Shown piece by piece: positions 41,934 to 54,700 of a stretch of DNA of 64,000 nt. Origin of the DNA: Microglena sp. YARC (lineage: Eukaryota > Chlorophyta > Chlorophyceae > Chlamydomonadales > Chlamydomonadaceae); the NCBI GenBank assembly GCA_022414725.1, contig CM039466.1:19686925-19750924 (forward strand), in the 5' to 3' direction. Position 1 is the first letter of the stretch; every line of letters starts with the position of its first letter. The translations under genes were made by a program, and so were the position numbers. Below the pieces are notes generated by a model. The model made no database searches. It worked only from the letters and a program-made list of their open reading frames with translations, and was not told where the DNA came from.

Positions 41934-42683
41934 GGGGGGGGGGGGAGAGAGTGAGTGAGTGTTGGTTGTGCATGGCAGATATAAGGTGGGTGCCTGGAGA
42001 GAGGGTTGGGAGAGGGGCCAAAAGTGGGGTGAGTGCAGGGTGGTTGTGGTAGGTAGTGCGTGTGTGTGTCGTGGGGGGGGGGGGTGAGTGAGTAGTGTGG
42101 TTGTGCATGGCAGATATAAGGTGGGTGCCTGGGGAGAAGAGGAGGAAGGAGTTGGGAGAGGGGCCAAAGGGAGCGTGAGTGCAGGGTGGACGGTTGTGGG
42201 TAGTGTGTGTGTGTGTGTGCGGCTGAGGGTGGGGGGGGGGGGGTGAGAGTGATGAGTGTTGGTTGTGCATGCAGATATTAAGGTGGGTGCCTGGGGAGAG
42301 AGGTTGGGAGAGGAGGCCAAGCAGGGTGAGTGCAGGGGGAGAGTGGTGGTTTGTGGGTAGGTAGTGTGTGTGTGTTGTGTGTGTGTGGTGTGTGTGTGGG
42401 GGGGGGGGGGAAGTGAGTGAGTGTTCGTTTGCATGCAAGAAACTATAAGGTGGGTGCCTGGGAGAGAGGGTTGGAAGGAGCCAAGGCAGGTGAGTGCAGG
42501 GGTGGTGGTTGTGGGTAGGTAGTTGTGTGTGTGTGTATGTCGTGTGTGTGTGTGTGTGTGGGGGGGGGGGAAGTGAGTGAGTGTTGGTTGTGCATGGCAG
42601 ATATAAGGTGGGTGCCTGGGGAGAGAGGGTTGGGAGAGGAGGCCAAGGCAGGGTGAGTGCAGGGGTGGTGGTTGTGGGTAGTG

Positions 42684-42717
<34 letters not shown>

Positions 42718-45700
42718 GGGGGGTCGGGGGGGGGGGGGGGGGGAAAGTGAGTGAGTGTTGGTTGTGCATGGCAGATATAAGGTGGGTGCCTGGGGAAGAG
42801 GTGTATAGGAGAGTATGGGGGGGGCGGGCCAAGGGGCCCAGGGGTGAGTGCAGGGTGGTGGTTGTGGTAGGTAGTGTGTGTGTGTGGGGTGGGGGTGGGA
42901 TCTCTCTCTGGGGGAAGTGAGTGAGTGTTGGTTGTGCATGGCAGATATACAGGTGGGCTGGGAGAGAGCGGTTGGGAAGCGAGGCCAAGGCAGGGTGAGT
43001 GAGGAGGTGGTGGTTGTGGTAGGTATGTGTGTGGGGGTGTGAGGGNNNNNNNNNNNNNNNNNNNNNNNNNNNNNNNNNNNNNNNNNNNNNNNNNNNNNNN
43101 NNNNNNNNNNNNNNNNNNNNNNNNNNNNNNNNNNNNNNNNNNNNNNNNNNNNNNNNNNNNNNNNNNNNNNNNNNNNNNNNNNNNNNNNNNNNNNNNNNNN
43201 NNNNNNNNNNNNNNNNNNNNNNNNNNNNNNNNNNNNNNNNNNNNNNNNNNNNNNNNNNNNNNNNNNNNNNNNNNNNNNNNNNNNNNNNNNNNNNNNNNNN
43301 NNNNNNNNNNNNNNNNNNNNNNNNNNNNNNNNNNNNNNNNNNNNNNNNNNNNNNNNNNNNNNNNNNNNNNNNNNNNNNNNNNNNNNNNNNNNNNNNNNNN
43401 NNNNNNNNNNNNNNNNNNNNNNNNNNNNNNNNNNNNNNNNNNNNNNNNNNNNNNNNNNNNNNNNNNNNNNNNNNNNNNNNNNNNNNNNNNNNNNNNNNNN
43501 NNNNNNNNNNNNNNNNNNNNNNNNNNNNNNNNNNNNNNNNNNNNNNNNNNNNNNNNNNNNNNNNNNNNNNNNNNNNNNNNNNNNNNNNNNNNNNNNNNNN
43601 NNNNNNNNNNNNNNNNNNNNNNNNNNNNNNNNNNNNNNNNNNNNNNNNNNNNNNNNNNNNNNNNNNNNNNNNNNNNNNNNNNNNNNNNNNNNNNNNNNNN
43701 NNNNNNNNNNNNNNNNNNNNNNNNNNNNNNNNNNNNNNNNNNNNNNNNNNNNNNNNNNNNNNNNNNNNNNNNNNNNNNNNNNNNNNNNNNNNNNNNNNNN
43801 NNNNNNNNNNNNNNNNNNNNNNNNNNNNNNNNNNNNNNNNNNNNNNNNNNNNNNNNNNNNNNNNNNNNNNNNNNNNNNNNNNNNNNNNNNNNNNNNNNNN
43901 NNNNNNNNNNNNNNNNNNNNNNNNNNNNNNNNNNNNNNNNNNNNNNNNNNNNNNNNNNNNNNNNNNNNNNNNNNNNNNNNNNNNNNNNNNNNNNNNNNNN
44001 NNNNNNNNNNNNNNNNNNNNNNNNNNNNNNNNNNNNNNNNNNNNNTGGGCCTTGGTAGGGGTTTTGTGGGTGATAGGGTGATAGGGAGGTGGTGCAATAA
44101 TGGTTGTGGTAGTTGGGGGGTTTGTGGGTGGTAGTAGTGAGCTCACCTGCGAACGGGTGTGGCGTTGACGGGCCTTTCTGAAGTGACTGCACACCCATCA
44201 GATCTTTGAGGTGGTATGGGGTTGTTGGGGTGGGTTGGGGTGGTTGGGCTGGTGGGTTTTGTGGGTGATAGGGTGCAATCATTCAGGGAGTCTCGTGGAT
44301 GGTGGTAGGGTCGGTAGGGATTGGATAGGTGGTGTGTAGCTGGTGAGGTTAGCTGCGAGTTTGGACGGGTGGTTGGCTGTGCTGACGGGGGCCTTGTCGA
44401 AGGATCGAACTGCCAACACATGCAGATATTTGAGGTGGGTTGGGGGAGTGTTGGGGGGCGGCCGTGATGGTGTTGAGAGTGTTGTTGGGGTGGAGAAAGG
44501 TTTTGTGTGATAGGAAGTGATAGGAGAGGGGTTGGGTTTGGTGGGTGAGTGGCGTTGTGGGTGGTAGTCTTGGAGTGAACCCTGACGAAGCGGGTGTGGC
44601 GTTGACGCGGCCTTTCTGAAGGTGACTGCTCAACACAGGACCATAAGACAATGCGTCGCTAGCAGAGGTGAAGAACGGCCGTAGAACATGACAGTGTCCG
44701 CATGGTGACGGAATTGGGGTGTGGATGGGCAGTGTAGGTGGGGATTCTTGCTCCTCGGCCATAACTGCAGGCTTAGGTGCATCAATTGTGAGGGCGACGG
44801 CTGCAAGAAGCGTGGCGCAGGAATGATGAGAGATAGTATAGAAGATAATATCAGTTTTGGGATTTGATTGAAAATTCGAAATTGTAAATTTGAATCAAGT
44901 TAATTGCAGTAGTGGGTGGCCTTCTCAGACTGCCCATGACTCGCCACGCTCGGGAGAGGGGGTGTGGAGATGGTGAGGGCGGCCTTGCAAGCGGAACGAG
45001 CTGGCAAATGCAGGGGATGGGAATAATAGTAATGTGAGATGTTAGGAATATCGAAAGATTTGTAGTGTTGAATTGAAATTGCGAAATTGAGTTTAATCAG
45101 ATAATATACAGTAGTTTGGGGTTGCGCTGTGTCTGCATCGGGCTCGGCAGTCGGGGGGGCGTTAAGTGGAAGGCGGCGAGAGTTGGGTCTGCAGCACCGC
45201 AATGCGAGAGGATGGAATGATGTAAAATGTAGGAGGTGTACGAAAAATATGAAAAGTTTGGATTTTGAAACTTGAAATGGTGCGGAGACATTGTTGTGAG
45301 AGGGTTTGAATCAGAATGCTCGTGGATGGGATGGGATTGACTGCCCTGGCATTGGTCCTCCGCGGACGGGGCTGGGAGGGGGAGGGTGGGGTGAAAGGAC
45401 AGAATAGAAAAAAAACGGGAGAATGTTGTTGTTGGGGGGCGCCTGGGGACTGGGCTCGTGAATTATGTAGGGGGGCTTGCAAGTCAGATACTGCAAATGT
45501 TGCAGATATAATAGGAAAATATGAAAGTTATGGATTTCTGAAATTTGAAACTTCGAAAGATTATGAAATTTGAATAGATAATTTGGGCAGTCAGTGTGGG
45601 GTTGGCTTGCGCGCCTGCATCCTCCCGGCACGCTTCGGTGGCATCAACGGGAGGCGCGCGCTAAGCACCCTGCAAGGTTGAAAACATGACAACTTAAATA

Positions 45701-48700
45701 ATCTGTTTTGAATTTTCGAATTTTGAATTGCATAAAATGAATGTAGGGATTGGCCAGTAATAAGTGGGGTCGTTGCTGCACTATATGGGGAGCGGCTTAA
45801 CTGGGCTCCAAAAATCCAAACTGCGCATGACCAGGAATGACACGTGTATTGCTCTGAATCTTATACCGCTGTAATACAGCTGACAATCACTGAGCCCATC
45901 CGGCCCACCAAATCATCTCGTACATACTGTTTTTTGTTATTTACTTATATTCTATATGGGGAACTAGATTAACACAAATACAGTGCATGTCCTTGTGTCA
46001 AACAACCCAAACCTGTAGTGTCTGGTATCTGCTGAAAGACCGTTGTTAAATACATGAGCCCATGCTGACAGATCTTTTCTCGCATTAAGGCTGGATTGTG
46101 TGACTTTAATGGGGGCTAGATCTTAACTAGATTAGCAATAGATGCAGTTAAGACTCTGTCTTCCGGATGAAGCAGCAGGCGCGACGATCCTATGGAGAGA
46201 GCATGCTGAACAATCATATTCGTACAACCTGTAGTTCTGCAACTTTTATGAGGGGCTAGATCTGAGCTAGTGAGTTGACATACTATCACAGGTCCGATGG
46301 GCCTTGGGCTGAACAACTGTAGCGAACTATTTGTTATCACCATGCTGAAGGGGGAGACAGCGGCTGACAGATGCACGAAGCCCATGCGGACAAGCAATCA
46401 TCTCGTACAACTGTTTTTTGCTAATTCGCACTTGAATATTCCTATTATGGGAACTAGATTAAACACAAATACATGCATGCCCTCGGCGACGCAACGTAAC
46501 CTGTAGAGATGATGATTAAGGTTCCTGCTGAAAGACAGCCCGAAAATGCAGAGCCAAGTCAGACCAAACGATCATTTTCGCGGAACTGGATTTGTGACAT
46601 GTCAGGGCTGAGATCCGACTAGATACATCAAAATATAGTTCAGGCCTTTGTCCAACCTGAACCTGTGAAGACGTCAGTCTTCCCGCTGAAAGACAGCCCG
46701 AACAAATCATGAGCCATGCCGTACAAACATCATCTCGTACAACTGGTGGTCTGAGGAGAATCTCGGCTGGTGGAATGTCATCAACGGAGCAGCTCCACAA
46801 TGGCTGTCTTCTTAGCTTGTAAAATCAGGCCTCAGGCCAATACAACACCTGATGTTCAAAGAAAAATAGGAGGAAAATGTGCTGTAGTGGGTGGGTAAGG
46901 TGGGCAGGCTGGTGTGTTGGCGGGGGTGGGTGGGAGGGGGGGGGGGGGGGGGGGGATGGGAAATGCATGTGGTGTGTATGTGAGTGTGGTTGTGCTCGTA
47001 GTAGTGTAAAAGGTAGCTCTGATCAAGCCACACCACAATCATGTCTGCCAAATTCAGATTGTGTAATCAAGCTCAGTTACACAACACCCTGTAAGCCAAG
47101 AAAATGGGTTTAGCGCACTACATACACATGTGCGATCAAGCTGTGGAACTTTTGGAGGCCCAATTGAATTACGATTACAATTACAATTACAATTACATAC
47201 AGATTTAAAAATTAAACAATAAACAGAATTACAAGGGTCAAACTGAAATTGGACGTAAAACTGTAAGGGTTGTAAAGTATGATATTGTACCAGGTTTATC
47301 ATAATGACACATCCTACAATAAGCATATGAATACTATAGTCCAGTGGCCGTACAGGTATAACAACGTATGTACAGATGTCTCTATTATACATGCGCCTGA
47401 ATTATCTTGTTGACCAGTAAGGATATTGACAGCCATAAAAAGCTTGAAATGTGGACTCGACTTGCGTCCTGGCATCCTGGAAATCCGATTGAACTGCCAA
47501 CAAAAAGGTTCCAACATTACTAAATGCCACAACATAACTAAGATGCACAAACACAAACCATAAACATCAACTAAATGCCCACACACATAAAAATGACACA
47601 AACACACAAACAAATAAAATGCCTAAAACAAACACAAACCATAGCTAAATGCCACAACACACATACAGTAACTAAATGCCACAAACACACAAACTACTAA
47701 ATGCCCAAAAACACACAAACATAACTAAAATGCCACAAACACACAAAACATAAATAAATGCCAAACACACAACATAAAATGCAACAACACACAACAATAA
47801 CTAATGCCGAACAACAAACACAAACATTAACTAAATGCCGGACACAGACATCAAAAACATAATAAATGCCACATCAACACAAACATAACTAAATGCCGAA
47901 CACACAAACATAACTTAAATGCCACAAACACACAAACATAAACTAAATGCTCAAACACATTAAAATGTCAACTAACAGAACATAACTAATGCCACAATAA
48001 CACAAACATAAACTAAAAATCTAAACACATTAAAATGTCACTTAACAAACGAACATACTAAATGCCTTCACAAACACAACATGTTAACTAAATGCCAATA
48101 CACATAATGAGGACAACATAACCTGAGCAAGTCTCTAATAATGCGAAGGAAGAGCGGCACGTCATAGACAAGAACTTGCACAGGTTATATGAAGTAATGG
48201 TGTAGAAATGACTGACCAAAATGTGGGGGCATCCGCACCTGGGAACAATTCGCGAATGATACCCTGAAGAAAGGGCACGTCATGCGACACAGAATTTGCA
48301 CAGGTTGGACGTCGATGATAGACCGCAGCACTCTGTACGAATTCATCCCTCCCGAGGGAACAGCGAACGCTTGTAGGGTTGCCTGCAGCGGCGCAGAACC
48401 GCCAATCACGGCCGCATCGGCCGAACGCAACGCGGAGGGACGTGGACAGATGGGTTCCACAAGGGTTCCCAGAAAGAATAAGTACCATAGGACAATAACG
48501 AGACACATTGCGCACCTGGAACAAGTCGCTAATTATGCCCTGAAAGAAGCGGCACGTCATGGCGACAAAGAATTCTGCACAGGTTGAGCTCGGCGATGAA
48601 ATAAGGAACTGCAAGCATCAGTACGATTCGTTCCTCCGGGGAAACGAAGCTTGAGGTGCCTGAGCGGCGCAGGAATCGCCATCACGGCTCGATGCGTAAG

Positions 48701-51700
48701 TCGTAAGTGGTCTGGCTTGAGAGCTGCTCGGAAGAGCTTGTAGCACTGGACTGATCTTTTGGACATCGGCGAGCGATAGATATCTCCGTAAGAAAAGAGG
48801 AATGATCTCGGCGATCATGCGTATGTCCGGGACCATCGATGGCCACAAGTGCGGAGAAGGAGGGCCGTGAGATTGTCGCAGGGGGTTTTAAGCTCGTGAA
48901 CGAGACCTGTGAGCGGGGGAGGGGTGGGGTTTGAGAAGGGGTTGAGTTGGTGTAGGTCGTGTGGTGTGGGGGGGGGTCTGTTTGGGTGATGCGAATCAAA
49001 CGGCAAGAAAGGGGATCGCATTGGCGACGCTGCGCGGGAGAGGCTTATGGTTGTCGGGTACTCAGAGCGACCATGCATAGCGGGGGAGGGGTTGGGTTAG
49101 CCGGGGTGAGTTGGGCGTTAGGTGTGTGTGGGGGGGGTAAGTAATTGGGTGAATGCGATCGCGGCATGGAAGGGGAACACCTAACATGGCCACGGTGCGG
49201 AGAGGCCTGAAGGTTGTCCGGGTAGCTCGTTAACGTACGCCTGTGTACCGGGGAAGAGGGTGGGGGTTCTTAGCGGGGTGGTTGGGCGTAGGATGTGTGT
49301 GGGGGTAAGTTTGGGCGATGCGATCAATCGGCAAGAAGGATCATCAGTTGAGAAGGGTGTTGGAAGAGGCCTTAGGAGAGTTTTCCCGGTAGCTCGGAGC
49401 GACCGTGCAAGTAGCTACATATTGGGTAAAACCTATTGTAAAACATACGTACACAAACAAAAACGGGGACAGAGGGCGAATAACTCACACAACACGAAGC
49501 AAGGACATACGTACCTGCCATAGCATGCATACCGGGATTCATCGGTGATAGAAGCACCAAGCACTCCACTTCAGCTGCATCTCCCGTCATAATAATATGT
49601 AACATACATATGTAACATACATAACACACACAAGACCGGGAAGGGTCCCCTTAACACCACGCCCCCCGGCGTTGTGACAACACAGGGGATCACAGCATAC
49701 GTAACCTGCATATCGCCAGGTTTCATGTGATAGAGCCCAAGGGCTTCCACTTCAGCGCCACTCTGCCGTTACACACATATTGTAAAAATACGTACACACA
49801 CAAACGGGAACAGGACACAACGTACCTGCATAACCGGGGTTCATGGATTAGTAGAGCATCACACACACACAAACACCACAACACACGCACACACACAGTT
49901 GTGTGTGGTTAGGCAGTCCACTGTAGCAAAAATTGGAAATACGACACCTGCATATTCCGGGGTTCATGAGGGGTGATTGAGCACCAACTCCACTTCAGCT
50001 GCATCTCCATCATATAAAACTGTAACATACATATTGTACTGACATACGTACACACCTAGACGGGAGGGTCACTTTACCCACGCCCCTCCAGCGTTTTTGG
50101 TAGAGCCCCCACCTTCTGGGGGCAGGAGCCCCCATTTCCTCATTGTCCGCTCGACTGTCTGACCAATGGGATGAAGCAGACACGTCACGCGCAACGTCTC
50201 GTTACTAACGTCGCTTCCCTTGCCACCGGTGTGCCTGTCCCCCTCGCTATCACTCTCCCGCCAGTTTCTCAGGTGTCGCAGAGTCGACGACTGTATTCGA
50301 ACTTGTTTTTTGTACACACAAGTTGGGAACACAGGTCATACGTACCCTGCAGATTCCGGGGTTCATAGTGATAGAAGCACCAAGCGCTCCACTTCAGTGC
50401 ATCTCCGTCCTTCGAAATACGAAGTTTTTCTGAGCTTGGCGGCGATCGCGACGTGGATGTCCCATAACTTTGAGCCATAGATGCAGCTGGTGTTCAAAAG
50501 TGCGAGTGAGAGTAGCCAAATTTAAATGTAAGCTTTAATAAATTTAGAAAATGCAGCTGAAGTTAAAGTGCGAATGAGAGTTGCAAATTTAAATGCAAGC
50601 TTGATTAATTAGAGATGCTGCTGTTATAGTGAAATAGTACGATGATAATTGCAAAAATAAATGTAGTGACTTAAAACAGTTAAAATCAAGGTCAAAATAA
50701 GTTTACATGGGTCAATATAGGGTGTAACATGTGCTTTAATTAAGAAGTAGTAGGAGGTCTAACAGCAGTGTTTACACAAGGCCCAACATACCTGCGCGCC
50801 AACCACAGACAGGGACCACTCAAAGGTCAAATGCGATTCGAACTCATCGAAAGCAATGTCCATTCAGTGACATTAAGACAATTTAAAAATAAGACAAAAT
50901 TACCATTCCTGTTCACCGTCAAATATGCATTCATTATTCCTTAAAAAGATGCATTCAGGATTCATTAAATGCCCGGTGAACTATAGCTAGCTCGCTACGC
51001 TGTGGTGTCCTTAACATCACGTCCTGTGAGTAACTGATATCACAGATTAACAATTTCAATTCAATTTCGTTGAATGCCAATTTAAATAGTAAAGGACTCA
51101 AAGCGAAGTGTACAGATATTTAAATAGTAGAAGGACGTCAAACTAAGTGTTACAATATTTAAAAGTAGAAGAGGACGTCAAACTAAGTGTGTACAGATAT
51201 TTAAAATAGTAGAAGGACGTCAAACTAGTGTACATCCACCCACGAGCTGCGCGCCACCACAGACAAAACCTCAGGTCGATGCGATGAACTCAAATCGAAC
51301 ACGCCCACAAGGGGCGCCCTGAGGCCCGCCAGGCCCTTGAAAACTTGCTGCTCCATTGGCGATGTAGTCCATGAGTCTGAACAGTTGAATACCACGCATT
51401 GGCCGCGCAAGGGCCTGGCCAGGTCCTGGTAGTCTCGGTCTTACCTTAGTGTTTTGAAAGCAGGGTTGGTGTGGTGTTGGGTGTGGTGTGGTATGCTTGG
51501 CTTGTTGGTTTGGATTGGGATTGGTTTGGTTTGGTTTGGTTGGTTGGTTTGGTGGCAGGGTTAAGCTGGAACAGTTGGAATACCACGCATTGGTGCGCAA
51601 AGGGCCTTGGCCAGTCCTTGGTGGTCTCGGTCTTACCTAGGATTGGAAAAGAAGGTTTTGGTATGGTTTGTGTGGTGTTGGTTTGTTCGGGATCGTTTTT

Positions 51701-54700
51701 TTTTCTCTTTTTCTTGTTTGGTTTGGTTTGGGTTAGGTTAGGCAGTCGAAAACAACTCAATTGGCAAGGCGCAAGGGCATACAAGTGTTCCTTGGGTGGT
51801 CTCGGTCTTACCTAGGGTTCGAAAACGAGGTTTGGTTTTGGTTTGGTTTGGTTTTGGTTTGGTGTTGATTTGATTTGATTTGATGTGTGGTTTGTTGGTT
51901 TAGTTTGGTATGGATTGGATTGGGTTTGGTCGGTTTTGTTTTGTTTGGCCCTGGTTTGGTTGATTTGGGTTGGGTTAGGCGTTGAAATAAACGCATTGGG
52001 CGGCGCAAGTGGGCTTTTGGCCAGGTCCTTGGTGGTCTCTCGTCTTTACCTGGATTGCAAAGCAGGTATTAAGTTAGTTTGGTTTGGTTGGTTTGGTTGG
52101 TTGGTTGGTTTAGTATGGTTGGTTTTGGATTGGTATGTTTGGTTGGTTGGTTTGGTATGGTATGGTTGGGCTTGGTTTTGGATGTAATGGCTGGTTTAGT
52201 TGGGTTGGTATTGGTATGGTAATGGTTGGGTTGGTTTGGTTTGGTTGGTTGGGGTTTGGTCTTGGACTGTTTGGTTTTGGTACTGTTTTTGGTATTGGTA
52301 CTGTTTGGTATGTTATGTTATCGTTATGTATGGTATGGTATGGTTTGGTTTTGGCTTGGCTTGGTTTGGTTTTTGGTTTGGGCTTGGCTTTGTTCGGTTT
52401 GGTTTGGTTGGTTTTTGGTTGGTTTGGTTGTTTGGGTTGTTTGGTTTGGTTTGGTATGTTTTTGGTACAAGTTGGTAAGGTATGGCTAGGTAATGGTATG
52501 GTAGGTATGGTACTGGTATGTTTGGTTTAGTTTGGTTTGGTTGGGTATGGTATGGTAGGTTTGGTATGGTAGGTTTGGTTTGGTTTGGTTTGGTTCAGAA
52601 CAGTTTGGTTGTGTTGGGTTTGGTAGGTAAGGTATGGTATGGTATGGTAGGTATGGTTAGGTTTGGTATGGTTCGTTGTATAAGAATGGATCGGGTTGGT
52701 TGGTTTGTTTATTTGTTTGGTACAGTTTGGTATGGTATGGTAGTGGTATGGTTTGGCGTTGGTGGTTTTGGGTTGGTTTTTGGATTGGATTGGATAATTT
52801 CATATTGAAGACCACGCATTGGTGGCCGCAAGGGGCACACATGTTATGTCATCTGAAAAGCCAGAAACAAGAATGACAGCCTCTTACCAGTCCAGCAGGT
52901 CCCCTCTGCTGGTGGGTGGTGGGTTGGGTGGGGTGGGGGGGCAGCAGGGGGGGTTGTGGTGGCGGGTTGGGTTGGGTGGGGGTGGGGGTGGAAGAGAGGG
53001 GGGGCACAGGGTGGGGTGGGGTGGGGTGCGGGGGGCAACTATGGTAATCGGTTGTGAAACATGCCGAGGACAAGATAACGAGCACTCATACAGGTCTCAA
53101 GTTGGGTCCTTCTTGGGGGTGGTTTGGTGTGTTGTTGGTGGTTGTTGGTGGGTGTTGGTGTTGGTGTTGTGGTGTTGTTGTTTGTGGCTGGCACAATGTA
53201 GATTTGACTTCTGGGAATCCCTGGACAAAGATAGATGTAGCGCATCTGGACCTTGTTCCAGTTAGCTTGCTGGGGTATGGTGTGGTGTGGTGGTGGTTGT
53301 GTGTGTGGCGTGTGGTGTGGTGTGTGTTGTGTGTGTGTGTGTGTGTGGTTGTGTGAGAGTGTGGTGTGTGGGGGGGGGGGGTGGGGGGGGGCACACGCAG
53401 GGTTAAATCTATCCTGAAAAACACCAGAAAACAATATAAAGCCTACTTTACCAGTTGCTTGGCGGGGCTCGGTGCTTCCTCCCAAGTTCATGGGATGGAC
53501 CCCATGAGGGTTCGGTACGCAGCGGTCTGTCAGGCGGGGAATGATGGACCAGGCGGGAGCCTGTTGCCGAGTACTCATACCGAGGGGGGGGGGTGGTGGG
53601 GGGGGGGGGGCCGGTTGGGGGGGGTTGGGGTGGGGGTTGGGGGAAGGGTGGGGGTGTGTGGTGGGGTGGGGGGGGGGGGTGGAATGGTGTGTGGGGGGAA
53701 GGGGGGACAAGCGAGAGCTGTTGCCAAAAGGTACCATAACCTGGGGAGCGGCGGGTTGGGTGGGTGAGTGGGCGGGTTTTGGGGGGGGTGTGGAGGCGGG
53801 GGGGGTGGAGGGTGGGGAGTGGGGATGGAGAGGCACTTACCCATACTCCAGCATGCTGCTGCATCATTTGTATGTGTGACGTGGTGTCCTAATCCGTTTT
53901 CTCCGGGCGGGGTGGTGATGGTGGTGATGGTGTAGGGTGGTGGTGGTTGTAGTGGGGTAGAATGGGTGCGTGTTGGTGTTGGTGTGGGTGGTCTTGTGTT
54001 GGTGTTGGTGTGGGGGTAGGGAAACGTTGTTGGTGTTGGTGGTGGGGGTGGGGGGGAGCGTGTGTCGGTGTTTGGTGTTGTGGAAGAGGACTTAACCAAT
54101 ACTCAGCAACTGCTCATTCATTCGCATGCGGACGGGTAGTGTCGCCTGTCGCTTCTGCCGGGCAAGGGGTGTGGTCGTCGGTGGGGTACGGGTGGGAGAT
54201 GGTGTCGGAGGGGTGGTTGGTGTTGTGTGGTGGTGGTTGGAGGAGGCTTACCTCCTATACTCAGCACCTGGCTCATCATCGCATAGCGGACGGTGGTGTC
54301 CTGTCGGCTTCCTCTGGGCAAAGGGCGTTCTCTCCAGTAAGTCCTTTAGCTGTGCGTCTTGCCAGCTGAAGTCGTTGCCGTCTGTGACCTTCTCCTTCAC
54401 CATGTTCGACAGCCTTTATCCCTGGCAGCAACGAATAAACTAATTAATAATTTATTTTATTAATAATTACATAAGAAGAAACTAATCAAAACATTCATCT
54501 TCATTAATAACAATTCGATTTAGAAGTAATTCCATATCTAAAATGCATCTGATCGAAGAACCAAAATCTAAGCATTCCAGAAAAAAAAACACGTTCCGAA
54601 ATACTTGTTTTTTATTACCAGCCTTCCATGGGCCTTCTTTTAGATGTTAGGTCCGCAATTGAAAAAAGTTAACTTTTTGAACAGACCGCTACCGAACATG

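Noticed and set aside
41743..44282. Open frames of 580-830 residues on the minus strand
   Set aside because: They run through the N gap (translated as X) and through CACACA/CCCCAC repeats; no family motif.
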